Assembly (NCBI RefSeq): GCF_000092065.1
Contig: NC_009355.1
Coordinates: 372,001 to 436,000, forward strand
Reading direction: 5' to 3'
Length of the DNA stretch: 64,000 nt
Origin: Ostreococcus lucimarinus CCE9901
Taxonomy: Eukaryota > Chlorophyta > Mamiellophyceae > Mamiellales > Bathycoccaceae
Numbering within the stretch: position 1 is the stretch's first letter; each line of letters begins with the position of its first letter. Position numbers and translations under genes: made by a program. Under the pieces are notes generated by a model. That model searched no databases, was not told the origin of the DNA, and saw only the letters and a program-made list of their open reading frames with translations. Positions 39,077 to 47,957 of the stretch are shown in pieces.

Positions 39077-39094
39077 CTAAACCCTAAACCCTAG
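39077..39094 (+). promoter_or_regulatory. Telobox pair (CTAAACCCTAAACCCTAG)
   Basis: Two and a half copies of the plant-type telomere unit lie in the 344-bp gap between the divergent organellar Nog1-like GTPase and PP2C genes, 93 bp upstream of the GTPase ATG. Telo-boxes of this form occur in promoters of plant translation and ribosome-assembly genes, where TRB/Pur-alpha-type proteins bind. That fits the ribosome-linked GTPase. A relic of a telomere insertion is the alternative. Confidence 0.55.
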
Positions 39095-39328
39095 GAAGCC
39101 CTCATCAGGCGAACGCGACCGACCGACCGACCGACGGACGGCGCGACGGCGCGACGCGTCCGACGACGCCGCAGACGCGCGCGGCGTCGACGCGCGCGGC
39201 GAAACGTCGAAAAAAACGCGCGTTCGCGATCGACGCGCTCCGAGGCGGCGCGAGCGACGCGCGCGCGACGGGAAGGCGCGATCGGAGACGCGATTGGATT
39301 GGCGACGCGATCGAGCGAACGACGCGCG

Positions 39329-40273
39329 ATGGCGACGCGAGTGCGCGCGAGCGACGCGGGAACGGCGCGCGCGATGCGGGTGAACGCTTGGAGATCGCGC
39401 GGACGCGGCGGTGGGGGGGTCGGGACGACGCGAGGAGGCGCGAGAAGGGCGAGGGGAGGGACGGCGGCGCGCGCGGCGGCGACGAGGTTGGAGGTTTCGA
39501 GCGCGGGGGCGATTTTAGTGCCGCATCCGGATAAGGCGGATAAGGGCGGCGAAGACGCGTGCTTCGTGTTGAAGCAAAGCGGTGCGTTCGGGGTGTTCGA
39601 CGGCGTCGGAGGATGGGCGGAGGAGGGGGTGGATCCGGCGGAGTATAGCGAAAAGTTTGCCGAGAAATCCGCGCAGAGCGTGTTGGCGGGACAACGCGAC
39701 CCGGTCGCGGTGATGAGGGACGCGCACGAGGCGACGCAGGTGATCGGTTCGTGCACGGCGTGCATCGCGGTGTTGAAAAATGGAAACGTGCTGGATATCG
39801 CGAACTTGGGCGACGCCGGGGCGTTGGTTTCGCGCGACGGCGGCGTGGTGTTTCACACAAAGTCGCAACAGCACGAGTTCAACTTGCCGTATCAGCTCGG
39901 CTGGACGAAGGTGTATCCCGAAGGCGATCGCCCGGACGCGGCGGATCGCGTCGAGGTAGAGATGAAACCGGGCGATGCCGTCGTTTTGGGGTCGGATGGT
40001 TTATGGGACAACGTGCCGTACGCTGAAGTCGCGGCGCTGTGCGCCGAGCACCAAGGCGACGCCGAAGAGTGCGCCGAGGCCATCGCGACGCTCGCGTTCG
40101 GTTACTCTTGTGATCCCGAGTACGACTCGCCTTTCACGCAAGAAGCGCGAAAAGCGGCGGAGGGGAGACCGGAATGGGCCGATAGAAGAAACTTGATTGG
40201 TGGGAAGATGGACGACATCGCCGTCGTGTGCATGTTCGTAGAAGCTTCGCGAGGTTTGAGCGGTGGGACTTAG
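39329..40273 (+). CDS. PP2C-type protein phosphatase, plastid, PBCP/PTC7-like
   Basis: The 314-residue protein has an Arg/Gly-rich transit-like leader and a compact PP2C domain. Metal-binding motifs are GGEDACFV, FGVFDGVGGW, NLGDAGALV, LGSDGLWDNVP and GGKMDDIAVVC. The lead-in VPHPDKADKGGEDA and the late DSPFTQEARKAAEG closely follow the plant PSII core phosphatase PBCP and its PTC7 relatives. PBCP dephosphorylates PSII core proteins during repair; orthology is likely but not proven here. The start at 39329 is the first ATG; the next Met (AMRVNAW) is possible. Confidence 0.75.
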   Translation: MATRVRASDAGTARAMRVNAWRSRGRGGGGVGTTRGGARRARGGTAARAAATRLEVSSAGAILVPHPDKADKGGEDACFVLKQSGAFGVFDGVGGWAEEGVDPAEYSEKFAEKSAQSVLAGQRDPVAVMRDAHEATQVIGSCTACIAVLKNGNVLDIANLGDAGALVSRDGGVVFHTKSQQHEFNLPYQLGWTKVYPEGDRPDAADRVEVEMKPGDAVVLGSDGLWDNVPYAEVAALCAEHQGDAEECAEAIATLAFGYSCDPEYDSPFTQEARKAAEGRPEWADRRNLIGGKMDDIAVVCMFVEASRGLSGGT

Positions 40274-40349
40274 AGGCATTTTTAAAACTTCAAATCGCGA
40301 CATAGACTACAATCATCTGCTAAACTAACGTCGCCTCAACGACGTCGCT

Positions 40350-41520
40350 TCACGCAAGCTCGTCGTCGAGACCGCGCACGAGGAGCATGAACCACAGAGC
40401 GCTCGTGAAACTCTTCTCTTTAATCGTCATCGTCAACGCGCCGGCGAGGACGGTTTTCACGAGCTGCGCGTCGAGACCTTTGTACATACCACTCACGCCT
40501 TCTTCTCTGTGCACTCGCTTGAGCGTGCCTAATAGCGAACGTCTATCTTCCTCGCGCGTTCCCGCCTTTTGCAAAACCTTGGCGCGCACGAGAGGGTACG
40601 TCAGCATCGTCGCCGTCGCCTTGGACGCGGCGCCGAGGACAAAGGCGTCAAACATCGACAACTCCACGACGGGCTTTAAGATCCCACGCCGCTGCGCGCG
40701 AGCGTTGTGCACGATCATCAACTTTTGACGAAGTTGCTCGAAGACGGTGTATTGAATCGCGGGATTGATCGTCAGCGCGAGTGAAGCGCCGAGACCGCTA
40801 TACAATCCGCCGCGCGCGTCGGCGGCGCCTCGTCCGCCTCGCAACGCTCGTAAAGTGTTTTTGAACCCATCATCGCCCTCGTCGTCATCGAACGCCTTTG
40901 AGCCAGTATCACCGACCGTTTTCTTTCCTTCCAGTTGTTTCCGCGTCGTGTACGTATCTAAAGGCTCCGTGACGAGCACGTTACAGCATCCCGCCGCCGC
41001 CGCCGCCGCGAGCGTCGCCCCCACCCCAATCTTTTTCCCCGTTCGCTCCTCGTACGTCCGCTTCAGCGCGCTGAACGCTAAAAAGTACAAAAAGCTCGAC
41101 GAAAGCGAATGTGCCGACTTCGCCAACGCCCCACCGTACGCCCCCGCCGCGCCTTCCTCGCGAAACACCCGCGCCAACTTTGTCACCCACTGGGGACACC
41201 AAAAACCGTTACCGTCGTCGTCGGCTTCCGAGTTGTTTCCGCGCGCCGCGCTCTCGGCCTGGATCCGCGTCTTCACCGTGTCGATCGGGTATAACGCGAG
41301 CGTGCCGAACAATCCGCCGAGCGCGCCTGCGAACGCGCGCGTCGTCGTCAGTCGCGCGGTTTCGTCGGAAGCGATCGAGCCGTGCGAACGCGTCGAGCCG
41401 TCGAGACGCGCGCGGCGCGACGCGAGACGCACCGGCCAAGGCCTCGACGAGGATCTTATCGTTCGACGTGAGCTTGCTCGACGCCTTGATGACGGACGTC
41501 GTCGGCGTCGGCGTCGACAT
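40350..41520 (-). CDS. Peroxisomal adenine-nucleotide carrier (mitochondrial carrier family), two exons
   Basis: The model is the complement of 41433-41520 and 40350-41326, 354 residues. The 106-nt intron begins GTGCGT, has ACTGAC and ends GCAG. Splicing gives KILVEALAG|ALGGLFGTLALYP and the first carrier signature YPIDTVKTR. The second (TEPLDTYTTRKQ) and third (YPLVRAKVL) carrier signatures follow. NPAIQYTVFEQLRQKL, FDAFVLGAASKATATM and GLDAQLVKTVLAGAL match plant PNC1/PNC2, which exchange ATP for AMP/ADP across the peroxisome membrane to feed fatty-acid activation. Reading unspliced from the frame's own upstream codons would replace the leader with an Arg-rich stretch, so the spliced start is preferred. 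Confidence 0.88.
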
Positions 41521-41589
41521 CGCGAGAAGAGCGTGGAGAAGTGCGGCGCGGCGCGACGCGACGGGCGACGCGGAGGAAGTCGACTCGTG

Positions 41590-41767
41590 GAATATTATAT
41601 TGAAAAGCTTACTTGAGGAGGAGTTCGGCGCATTGCACGGCGTTTAAGGCGGCGCCCTTCTTGATTTGGTCACCACACACGAACAAATCCAAGCCCTTGT
41701 TGTTGGGCTGGGAGATGTCTTGACGGATGCGACCGACGTAGACGTCGTCGTTATCCGTGGCGTCGAG
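41590..41767. repeat. 178-bp direct repeat R1, left copy (partner 47999-48176)
   Basis: Line-by-line comparison with 47999-48176 shows no mismatch, at a constant offset of 6409 bp. It holds the ASADH 3' end plus the AT-rich AATATTATATTG just past its stop. Identity ends abruptly on both sides. It marks the left boundary of the accessory segment. Confidence 0.95.
41609..41767 (-). pseudogene. Duplicated 3' fragment of the ASADH gene
   Basis: The sequence is identical to the last 53 codons, counting the stop, of the aspartate-semialdehyde dehydrogenase gene at 48018 (same stop context, [17 protein letters not shown] and onward to AELLLK). It has no dehydrogenase domain, NADP-binding site or catalytic Cys. 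Upstream the frame runs into unrelated Arg-rich sequence from an in-frame ATG at or before 41839. It is part of the 178-bp direct repeat that bounds the 6.4-kb insert. It is not expected to make a working enzyme. Confidence 0.9.
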
Positions 41768-41792
41768 ACACGCCGTAACGCGTCTGCGCGCG

Positions 41793-42027
41793 ATCGTCTC
41801 TCTCGTCAGTCTCCCGCGTCGCGTCGTCCTCGCGCGCACGCACCGGCACCTCGCGACGACTCTCGCGTCGGTCGTCGACCGTCAACGCGCCGAGACGCGC
41901 GCGCGCGCCCACCGTCTCGCGCGAGGACGACGACGGTGAAGACGACGCATCGTCTCGCGACGCGTCGGCTCGCGACGCGTCGGCTCGCGACGAGCGCGCC
42001 TCCACGCGCGCGCGAGGGCGCGCGTCC
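41793..42027. repeat. 235-bp direct repeat R2, left copy (partner 46715-46949)
   Basis: This is a GC-rich block matching 46715-46949 at a constant offset of 4922 bp with eight mismatches and no gap by eye. At each mismatch this copy has G or C and the other has A or T. No clear gene is seen in it; on the minus strand it reads Ser/Arg/Asp-rich (DASSSPSSSSRETVGA). It sits upstream of the peroxidase gene; its partner sits downstream. Confidence 0.92.
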
Positions 42028-42419
42028 ACGAGCTTGTCGCGCCGGGACGCCCGGCGCGCATGCCCCCAGCGCTTGTGCGTGAGACGCCCGCGCGCGTCAT
42101 CAATCAGTTCGCAGCATGGGGAATCCCCATGCCCGAAGAGCGACGCGACGCGGGCGACGAACACTGACGCGCGCGACCAAGACTCGTGCCCGGGTGGGCA
42201 CCTGCCGTTTTTTGTTTTTTTGTTTTTTGTCTATCTACTGTAAAGAGAATGTTAAATATGTAACATCGTGTGGGTCCGCTTTAAGTAGTTTAGGTCCGCT
42301 TTAGTACCTAGTAGTGTTTGGATCCGTTATAGTGCTATCTTGGGTCCGCCCTCAGTGGTCGTCCCGACCGACCGACCGACCGACCGATCGACATTCTGGC
42401 GCGCGCGCGTCGCCCCGCG
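42028..42419. other. Non-coding 5' region of the peroxidase-like gene
   Basis: No gene is seen. The region holds a near-perfect palindrome at 42114-42132 (GCATGGGGA, one base, TCCCCATGC), T-rich sequence around 42208-42230, four degenerate copies of a GGTCCGCTTTA-like element (near 42272, 42292, 42319 and 42342) and a CGAC tetranucleotide run at about 42365-42392 just before the ATG at 42420. Base composition between 42190 and 42340 is clearly more AT-rich than the neighbourhood, and the promoter probably lies there. Confidence 0.5.
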
Positions 42420-45400
42420 ATGGACGAATCGACGCCGTTGATCGGGCGGCGACGGGAAGGGAGACGCGGCGCGCGCGGCGCGCTCGTCGTCGGCGCGCTC
42501 GCGTGCGCGTGCGGAACGCTCGTGGCGTTGGCGAATTGCCCGCACCTGGTGTCGACACTCTCACGGGCGATTGGTGTTGGAGACGCGGACGGCGCGGGTG
42601 CGCGCGGGGTGAACGCGGTCTTCGCGCGCCTCGGTGCGGTGTGGGGACGCGATGATTCTGATTACGTGTACACGTCGCTCGAACGTGATTTACTGCGCCC
42701 TCACGAAGACGACGATGAAATCGAAGACGAAATCGACGAAATTGACGCCGACGCGAAGGACGGAAAGGTTGCCGAACACACTTCGACAGACCAACTGCAC
42801 GGTCGAGGAAACGAAGGCTTGGCAAAGGTCGCAACTCTGGGCGAGCCCGCACTTCCGACCGATTTGCCGCCGTCACGCGCGTTGGCGACGCTCGACGAGA
42901 TTGAAGCTGTTTTACTGGGCAACTGGCGAAAGTGGACGCGCTTGGACGTCGTGCGCGGACGCGCTGAACTGGAAACCGTGCGAGATAAACTCGCTGCTCT
43001 CGTTGGTGATGACGTGAATGAAACAACTGTCGCCAACTCTGCCGCAGAGGTGACAAACGAGACGTCGTTTATTTCTTGCAAGGCTGAACAACTCGTACGT
43101 GAAATCCTGAGTGAGTACGGCGGCGCACCCAAACTTCTACTCCCAAAATTGTTGCGCTTCATTTTCCACGACGCGGTTGACGAGAACAACTTATTAATCC
43201 AAAAGGATGGAGGCTATGTACCGTTTAGGGCACCAACTGGCTCGATATACGGCGGTTTGGACCTTTGCCTTTACTCTCCCCTGACGCATGGAACGTCTGG
43301 GAAACCAGACCCTGGGCATAACAGAAATGTTCGAATGAACCGCGAGGTTATCAAATTGTGTGACGCTGTCTGTAAAGATTTGAATACTGGTTTATGTGAA
43401 CTGCAGAATGATAAACCTAAACGGTGCTATACGGACATGTTAGCGTTTAGTTCCATAATCGTTCTGGAGAAGCACTCAAAGCTTAGTGCCCCATCTTCAA
43501 TGGTTTGGGGAAGGCGAGGCGGTGAGTGTGGCAACAGCATCGTTACACCATTTACCAAAAGCAGGGAGAAGCTTGAATCCTACGTTGGAAAACCTGCGCT
43601 GAACTTTGCGCCGGCGCTTCATGCCATGGACGATCCCGGCACCTTCTCGAGAGTCTTTGCAAAACTTGGATTTACGCCTTCAGAGCACGTCGCGTTGATG
43701 GGAGCTCACAGTGTGGGTAAAATTTCACCATGCGCGAGTGGACTCAACGGTATCGAAAAAGGTAACTTTTGCCCGATGAAGAAGCGATATGATCCACCCA
43801 TCGAGATAGGGAATGAATCCCCACAGTGCCAGCCACAAAAACACGTTCAGGGCAACTGTTGGAAACCCTCTGGACCGAAGTCTTATGCCACTCCGTATTA
43901 CTACTTCTTTCGTGGTGGGAGAACAGGGTACAAGACCGGCTTCGCCGACGGTGGGGTTTGGGATCACACGCCTGATTCGCTTGACAATCAGTATTACAAG
44001 TTGATGTACGACGAAGACTATGGGGGACGCACTAAGTGTTGCGGGAAAAAGAAGAATGGCGGTTGCCATCGGGGTGGGCAACCAGTCGACAGGGAAACTG
44101 GGAGAAAACTCCCTTTTTCCTCATTATGCAACATAAATTGGTGCCGCTCAGACCGCAAAGGTAGGACACACATGAAGTCTACAAAAGCTTGGGTCGAACC
44201 CAGACATTCGCTCTTAAAATTGCCCTACTTTCGCGGAACCATCGTGAAAATGATAAGACTTGCCGGTGATTGGGCTCTTCTCGGGAACAATGAAACACAA
44301 TCGATTCTGAAGCGTTATGCAGAAGATGAAAACGAATTCCATTCCAATTTTGCGGTGGCCTGGGATAAGGTGTTACGGAAGGGGTACTTCCTTGACGAGC
44401 TGAAAACGTGTTCGAACGTGTCAGGACCGAAAGATGCGCAACTTCTTACTCGCCTAAGGGAGTACCAAGCTGCACTGTCGGCCAAACGCGCCAAACGCGT
44501 GGCCAAAAATGCACGACGCGCCGGGGTCGAAGCCGAAAGTTCTGACCAAACATCGAATCTTGGAGATCAAAGTTCACACAACAAACTTGGACAACAAAGT
44601 TCAGCACAAGAAGATGCAACCACAGATAAAACACTGCAAGTTGCAACGGCAACCATGGATGATGCGAAGTACGACGACGGGCTTGACACTGCAACGAACG
44701 CATCGGATCTCGAGCAAGTTGTACCAAAGTCAATTTCAACGACCATTCAACATTGTGATAAGTTCAATGTGCTTGGTCTCGTCAAACACATCCGGTCAGA
44801 GATACAGAAGCTCCCTCGAGATACTACACCTCTTGCGATAGGGCAAGAGCTCACTGCGGCGAGAGACGTAGTCATGGGACAAAACGTACAGATGAGCGAG
44901 CCGACGCCTGCGCCTGCGCCCACACCTACGCCGACGCCTGCGCCTGCGCCTGCGCCTGCGCCTGCGCCTGCGCCTGCGCCCACACCCGCACCTTCGCCAG
45001 GAGTGGAGCAAAGCGACGAGTCCAGCAACGAAGATGGAGGTGACGCGAAAATCTACAGCTTGGAGCACGCAGGCGCACGGTGCGTAGGGCTGCCTCGTGC
45101 CAAGCGAGTGAAGCGAACGCGCAGTGTGGAGGAGTGTGCTGAGTTGGTGAAAAAACGTGGGCACCTCCACTTTGCCTTCCTCCGCAACACCGTGTGCTTG
45201 GAGCAGCCAAAACCGTGGAGCAAATGTCGTCGCATTCGCAAGGGCCGATTTGATCTTTACAAGATCAAAGCAGAGCCTGCGCCTCCTGCGCCTCCGCCTG
45301 CGCCTCCTGCGCCTCCTACGCCGTCTACGTGGTCGTCTACGTGGTCGTCTACACCTTCCACTTACAGTTACAGTGCAGCGACATGCAAGCGCGATCGTGG

Positions 45401-46619
45401 CAAGTTCGTTGATGGGAAATGCTGGCATATGGCTACGACTGACACATCTTGTGAAGAGACATGTGCTGACAAAAATCTTCAATATGATGAGGGCACGCAC
45501 CTGGGCTCGCCGAAGAACCCTGAGACCTGGGACAAGTGTGTGGCTGTCGCCCAGATGTTTAAAAAGCAGGCAAGGACGAATGGGCCAGCGATCGGCGGGG
45601 GTGGTGGCTGTGGCTGTTCAGTCTTTAAGATTCCTGTTTACGGTACGAATGATGCAGTTCGCCTGAGTGGCGCCAATACTACGAGCCCCGAGTGTTGGAA
45701 GATGGGCCCAATCCAAGCACGTCTCTGCGCATGCAAACCAGCATCAGCTGTTGGCGCAAGTTGCACCTCTTCCTCAAGCTGCTTGAACGCTTATTGTAAG
45801 TCAGGCGTTTGCACGAGTTTTTTGGCCCAGAACAGTGCATGCACCGAGCACGCTTCGTGCGTGACAGGCTATTGCTCACCAACGGAACGTAAATGCACGA
45901 CGGTGTCATGGAAGTCACAAAAAGGCGCGTATGCCAAAAAGTACTATAACGCTGGTAAAAAGAAATTCAGGGTTATGCCAAAACAGAAGAACGTACCTGA
46001 TTGGGAGGCGATGACGACGTTTCCAAAGGGTTTTTGTATCGGAAATGACAGCGCCGGTTGCTTGATAGCACGCGGTGTCAACCGCCAGAAGACGATTCAA
46101 AAAGCCAAACAGCGTTGTGCGTCGTCTGAGGAATGCGTGGCTGTTTGGTGTTGCGCAACAGGATGTCCAGCCACGACGTGTCATGCAGTCAAGACTAGAA
46201 CTCCAAATTACGCGGCGAACGATTGCCCGCTCTTTCCTGGAAGCTTCCGCGAGACCAAATACCCGGCTACGTTCTATACTAAAGACACGGAGGGCGCTCA
46301 AGTACACGAGTCACCGCGAAACATCGTGACGGAAGTGGACATTGCTGCGAGTGCCGATGAAGGGGAAAACATGTACAGTCGGATAAAAGGAGGGAAAAGA
46401 AGGAAGGTAGACGCAAAGCAATGCCCCTTACAAAAATTGAAAGCGCACACCTTGGACGAGTGCGCTGAGATGGTGAGGGAACACGGAAGCCTTCACTTTG
46501 CCTTCGGACATAAAAGGTGCTTTTTGGCCAAACAACCGTGGAGCGAATGCGAGACGAGCCATGGCAAGTATGATCTTTTTCAAATCGACGAACACGCACG
46601 CGACGACGATGAAGATTGA
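42420..46619 (+). CDS. Large single-pass membrane heme-peroxidase-like surface protein with Cys-rich modules
   Basis: The 1399-residue uninterrupted protein has a short basic cytosolic tail and a membrane anchor (about residues 21-38). A plant-superfamily heme peroxidase domain spans about 218-680: distal site LLRFIFHDAVD with Arg246, His250 and Asp251; MLAFSSIIVLE; proximal VALMGAHSVGK with His430. A Gln/Ser-rich stalk and a (Pro-Ala/Pro-Thr)n tract encoded by GCGCCTGC-type repeats follow. Next come a Cys-rich module (SVEECAELVKKRGHLHFAF), a Pro/Ser linker, a dickkopf-like Cys region (SCLNAYCKSGVC, SCVTGYCSPTERKC), and a second copy of the module (TLDECAEMVREHGSLHFAF). It is expected at the cell surface or in the secretory lumen. 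Base composition is lower in GC than in neighbouring genes (for example 29/60 at 44521-44580). Family assignment of the peroxidase is good; substrate and role are unknown. Confidence 0.8.
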   Translation: MDESTPLIGRRREGRRGARGALVVGALACACGTLVALANCPHLVSTLSRAIGVGDADGAGARGVNAVFARLGAVWGRDDSDYVYTSLERDLLRPHEDDDEIEDEIDEIDADAKDGKVAEHTSTDQLHGRGNEGLAKVATLGEPALPTDLPPSRALATLDEIEAVLLGNWRKWTRLDVVRGRAELETVRDKLAALVGDDVNETTVANSAAEVTNETSFISCKAEQLVREILSEYGGAPKLLLPKLLRFIFHDAVDENNLLIQKDGGYVPFRAPTGSIYGGLDLCLYSPLTHGTSGKPDPGHNRNVRMNREVIKLCDAVCKDLNTGLCELQNDKPKRCYTDMLAFSSIIVLEKHSKLSAPSSMVWGRRGGECGNSIVTPFTKSREKLESYVGKPALNFAPALHAMDDPGTFSRVFAKLGFTPSEHVALMGAHSVGKISPCASGLNGIEKGNFCPMKKRYDPPIEIGNESPQCQPQKHVQGNCWKPSGPKSYATPYYYFFRGGRTGYKTGFADGGVWDHTPDSLDNQYYKLMYDEDYGGRTKCCGKKKNGGCHRGGQPVDRETGRKLPFSSLCNINWCRSDRKGRTHMKSTKAWVEPRHSLLKLPYFRGTIVKMIRLAGDWALLGNNETQSILKRYAEDENEFHSNFAVAWDKVLRKGYFLDELKTCSNVSGPKDAQLLTRLREYQAALSAKRAKRVAKNARRAGVEAESSDQTSNLGDQSSHNKLGQQSSAQEDATTDKTLQVATATMDDAKYDDGLDTATNASDLEQVVPKSISTTIQHCDKFNVLGLVKHIRSEIQKLPRDTTPLAIGQELTAARDVVMGQNVQMSEPTPAPAPTPTPTPAPAPAPAPAPAPAPTPAPSPGVEQSDESSNEDGGDAKIYSLEHAGARCVGLPRAKRVKRTRSVEECAELVKKRGHLHFAFLRNTVCLEQPKPWSKCRRIRKGRFDLYKIKAEPAPPAPPPAPPAPPTPSTWSSTWSSTPSTYSYSAATCKRDRGKFVDGKCWHMATTDTSCEETCADKNLQYDEGTHLGSPKNPETWDKCVAVAQMFKKQARTNGPAIGGGGGCGCSVFKIPVYGTNDAVRLSGANTTSPECWKMGPIQARLCACKPASAVGASCTSSSSCLNAYCKSGVCTSFLAQNSACTEHASCVTGYCSPTERKCTTVSWKSQKGAYAKKYYNAGKKKFRVMPKQKNVPDWEAMTTFPKGFCIGNDSAGCLIARGVNRQKTIQKAKQRCASSEECVAVWCCATGCPATTCHAVKTRTPNYAANDCPLFPGSFRETKYPATFYTKDTEGAQVHESPRNIVTEVDIAASADEGENMYSRIKGGKRRKVDAKQCPLQKLKAHTLDECAEMVREHGSLHFAFGHKRCFLAKQPWSECETSHGKYDLFQIDEHARDDDED

Positions 46620-46623
46620 GTCC

Positions 46624-46713
46624 CAAGAAATGAAATCCTTTACAAGTTTACAAGAAATGAAATCCTTTTACAACAATTTTTGATCACCATCCTTTTTAAA
46701 CAATTTTGATCAC
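46624..46713. repeat. Short AT-rich tandem duplications after the peroxidase stop
   Basis: CAAGAAATGAAATCCTTT occurs twice (units of about 27 bp), followed by TTTTGATCACCATC twice (about 27-29 bp apart). This AT-rich stretch contrasts sharply with the GC-rich repeat that begins at 46715. Confidence 0.8.
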
Positions 46714-46714
46714 C

Positions 46715-46949
46715 ATCGTCTCTCTCGTCAGTCTCCCGCGTCGCGTCGTCATCGCGCGCACGCACCGGCACCTCGCGACGACTCTCGCGTCGGTCGTCGA
46801 ACGTCAACACGCCGAGACACGTGCGCGCGCCCACCGTCTCGCGCGAGGACGACGACGGTGAAGACGACGCATCGTCTCGCGACGCATCGTCTCGCGACGC
46901 GTCGGCTCGCGACGAGCGCTCCTCCACGCGCGCGCGAGGGCGCGCGTCC
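46715..46949. repeat. 235-bp direct repeat R2, right copy (partner 41793-42027)
   Basis: This is the same block as 41793-42027, in the same orientation, with eight single-base differences, each A or T here. With its partner it encloses exactly the peroxidase-like gene and its flanks. Confidence 0.92.
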
Positions 46950-47452
46950 GCGCGTGGCGCGACCGGCGCGCGGGCGCGACCGACGGCGCGAGGCGCTGGC
47001 TATGTGTACGCACTCATAGTAGTGGTCACGATGACGTATCGTGCGCGTTCTTCACCCATCTATTTGCATTCCTCGACATCGCACTCGTAGTAGTGGTCAC
47101 GACGGCGGGAAAACCACCGTTCCTCCGCGGCTCACTGTTTGCGCATAGAGAAAAATTCCGGCGTGGTCGCCCGCGTCAGGAGGGACTCTTGGAGGTGTGT
47201 GACTCGTCGCTACATCTTAAACCTCGTGCGGAGATAGATCCCTTGCGGAGACGATTACGCCGACGAGGGGAGACGATCGACGCGCGCGCGCGCGCGGGAC
47301 GCGGCATACATCGACGCACCGCGCGCCAAAACTCTCAAAGTATCGTCACCGAGCGCACACGCTCGATTTTGACGCATCTCGACGCACGTTTGTAACGCGC
47401 GCGACACCTGTTCAATCCTCAATCGGATCACTCAATTAACTTTTAAAACACC
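46950..47452. other. Intergenic region before PLAC8 gene
   Basis: No convincing gene is seen. The region holds a 23-bp element repeated 71 bp apart with one mismatch (47009-47031 and 47080-47102, core TAGTAGTGGTCACGA) and the left copy of a 42-bp repeat (47255-47296). The last 50 bp before the PLAC8 ATG are AT-richer (CTCAATTAACTTTTAAAACACC) and are probably its core promoter and leader. Confidence 0.5.
47255..47296. repeat. 42-bp direct repeat R3, left copy (partner 47958-47999)
   Basis: The sequence TTACGCCGACGAGGGGAGAC followed by GATCGACG and a CG run is identical to 47958-47999. The pair flanks the PLAC8 gene, and the right copy abuts the right R1 repeat at 47999. Confidence 0.9.
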
Positions 47453-47836
47453 ATGCCGGAACGTAACCCTGGTTTGGCTTACATGATGCACGTCCCCGGT
47501 GGCTGCATGGAGGACACCGGCGATTGCTGCTACGCGTCCTGCTGCCCGGCTTGCCACATGGGTTCGATCGCGGACAGAACGAACACGGGCAGCTTCTGCA
47601 TGACGGCCGCTATCGCGAGTTGTCTCGGCCCATTCTCGCCCCTCTACTTGAAGTGCGTCGCGAGCAAGGCTCTCGAATCCGTCGGCGTCAAACCGGTCGG
47701 ATACGTGGAATCCTGCTCCATGCCGAGTTGCGTGGCGTGCCAAGTCAGCCGCGAGATCAACGAGAGAAAGCAAATGGGCGGCAAGACCGGCGGCGCGCCC
47801 ACCGCCGCTCCGACGGCGCAAACCGTCGCGCGATGA
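47453..47836 (+). CDS. PLAC8-family Cys-rich membrane protein
   Basis: The protein of 127 residues carries the PLAC8/PCR/FW2.2 signature DCCYASCCPACHMGSIADRT near the start and later SMPSCVACQVSREINERK, with a hydrophobic middle (SFCMTAAIASCLGP). Family members include plant cadmium-resistance proteins, cell-number regulators and related transport or Ca2+-linked membrane proteins. It has a Gly/Ala/Pro/Thr tail. Its flanks are the 42-bp repeat pair, so it may have been moved or copied as a unit. Confidence 0.85.
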   Translation: MPERNPGLAYMMHVPGGCMEDTGDCCYASCCPACHMGSIADRTNTGSFCMTAAIASCLGPFSPLYLKCVASKALESVGVKPVGYVESCSMPSCVACQVSREINERKQMGGKTGGAPTAAPTAQTVAR

Positions 47837-47957
47837 TTCCAATCATCATCCACTCGCGCCTCGGCCGACGCCATCGGCCGCGCGACGCCTCTGCGTTCGT
47901 CAACGACGACACAGCACGCACGACAATTACAATAAGTTTAATATGAATGACACGCAC

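Noticed and set aside
39077-39094. True telomere or chromosome end
   Set aside because: Only two and a half units, with ordinary genes on both sides.
41609-41839. Chimeric 76-codon ORF made of an Arg-rich lead and the ASADH tail
   Set aside because: The tail is an exact duplicate of another gene's end; no enzyme site is present, so it is called a fragment.
46821-47090. Plus-strand 89-codon frame over the right R2 repeat
   Set aside because: Arg/Ser/Asp-rich, and I saw no matching intact frame in the left copy. No domain is visible.
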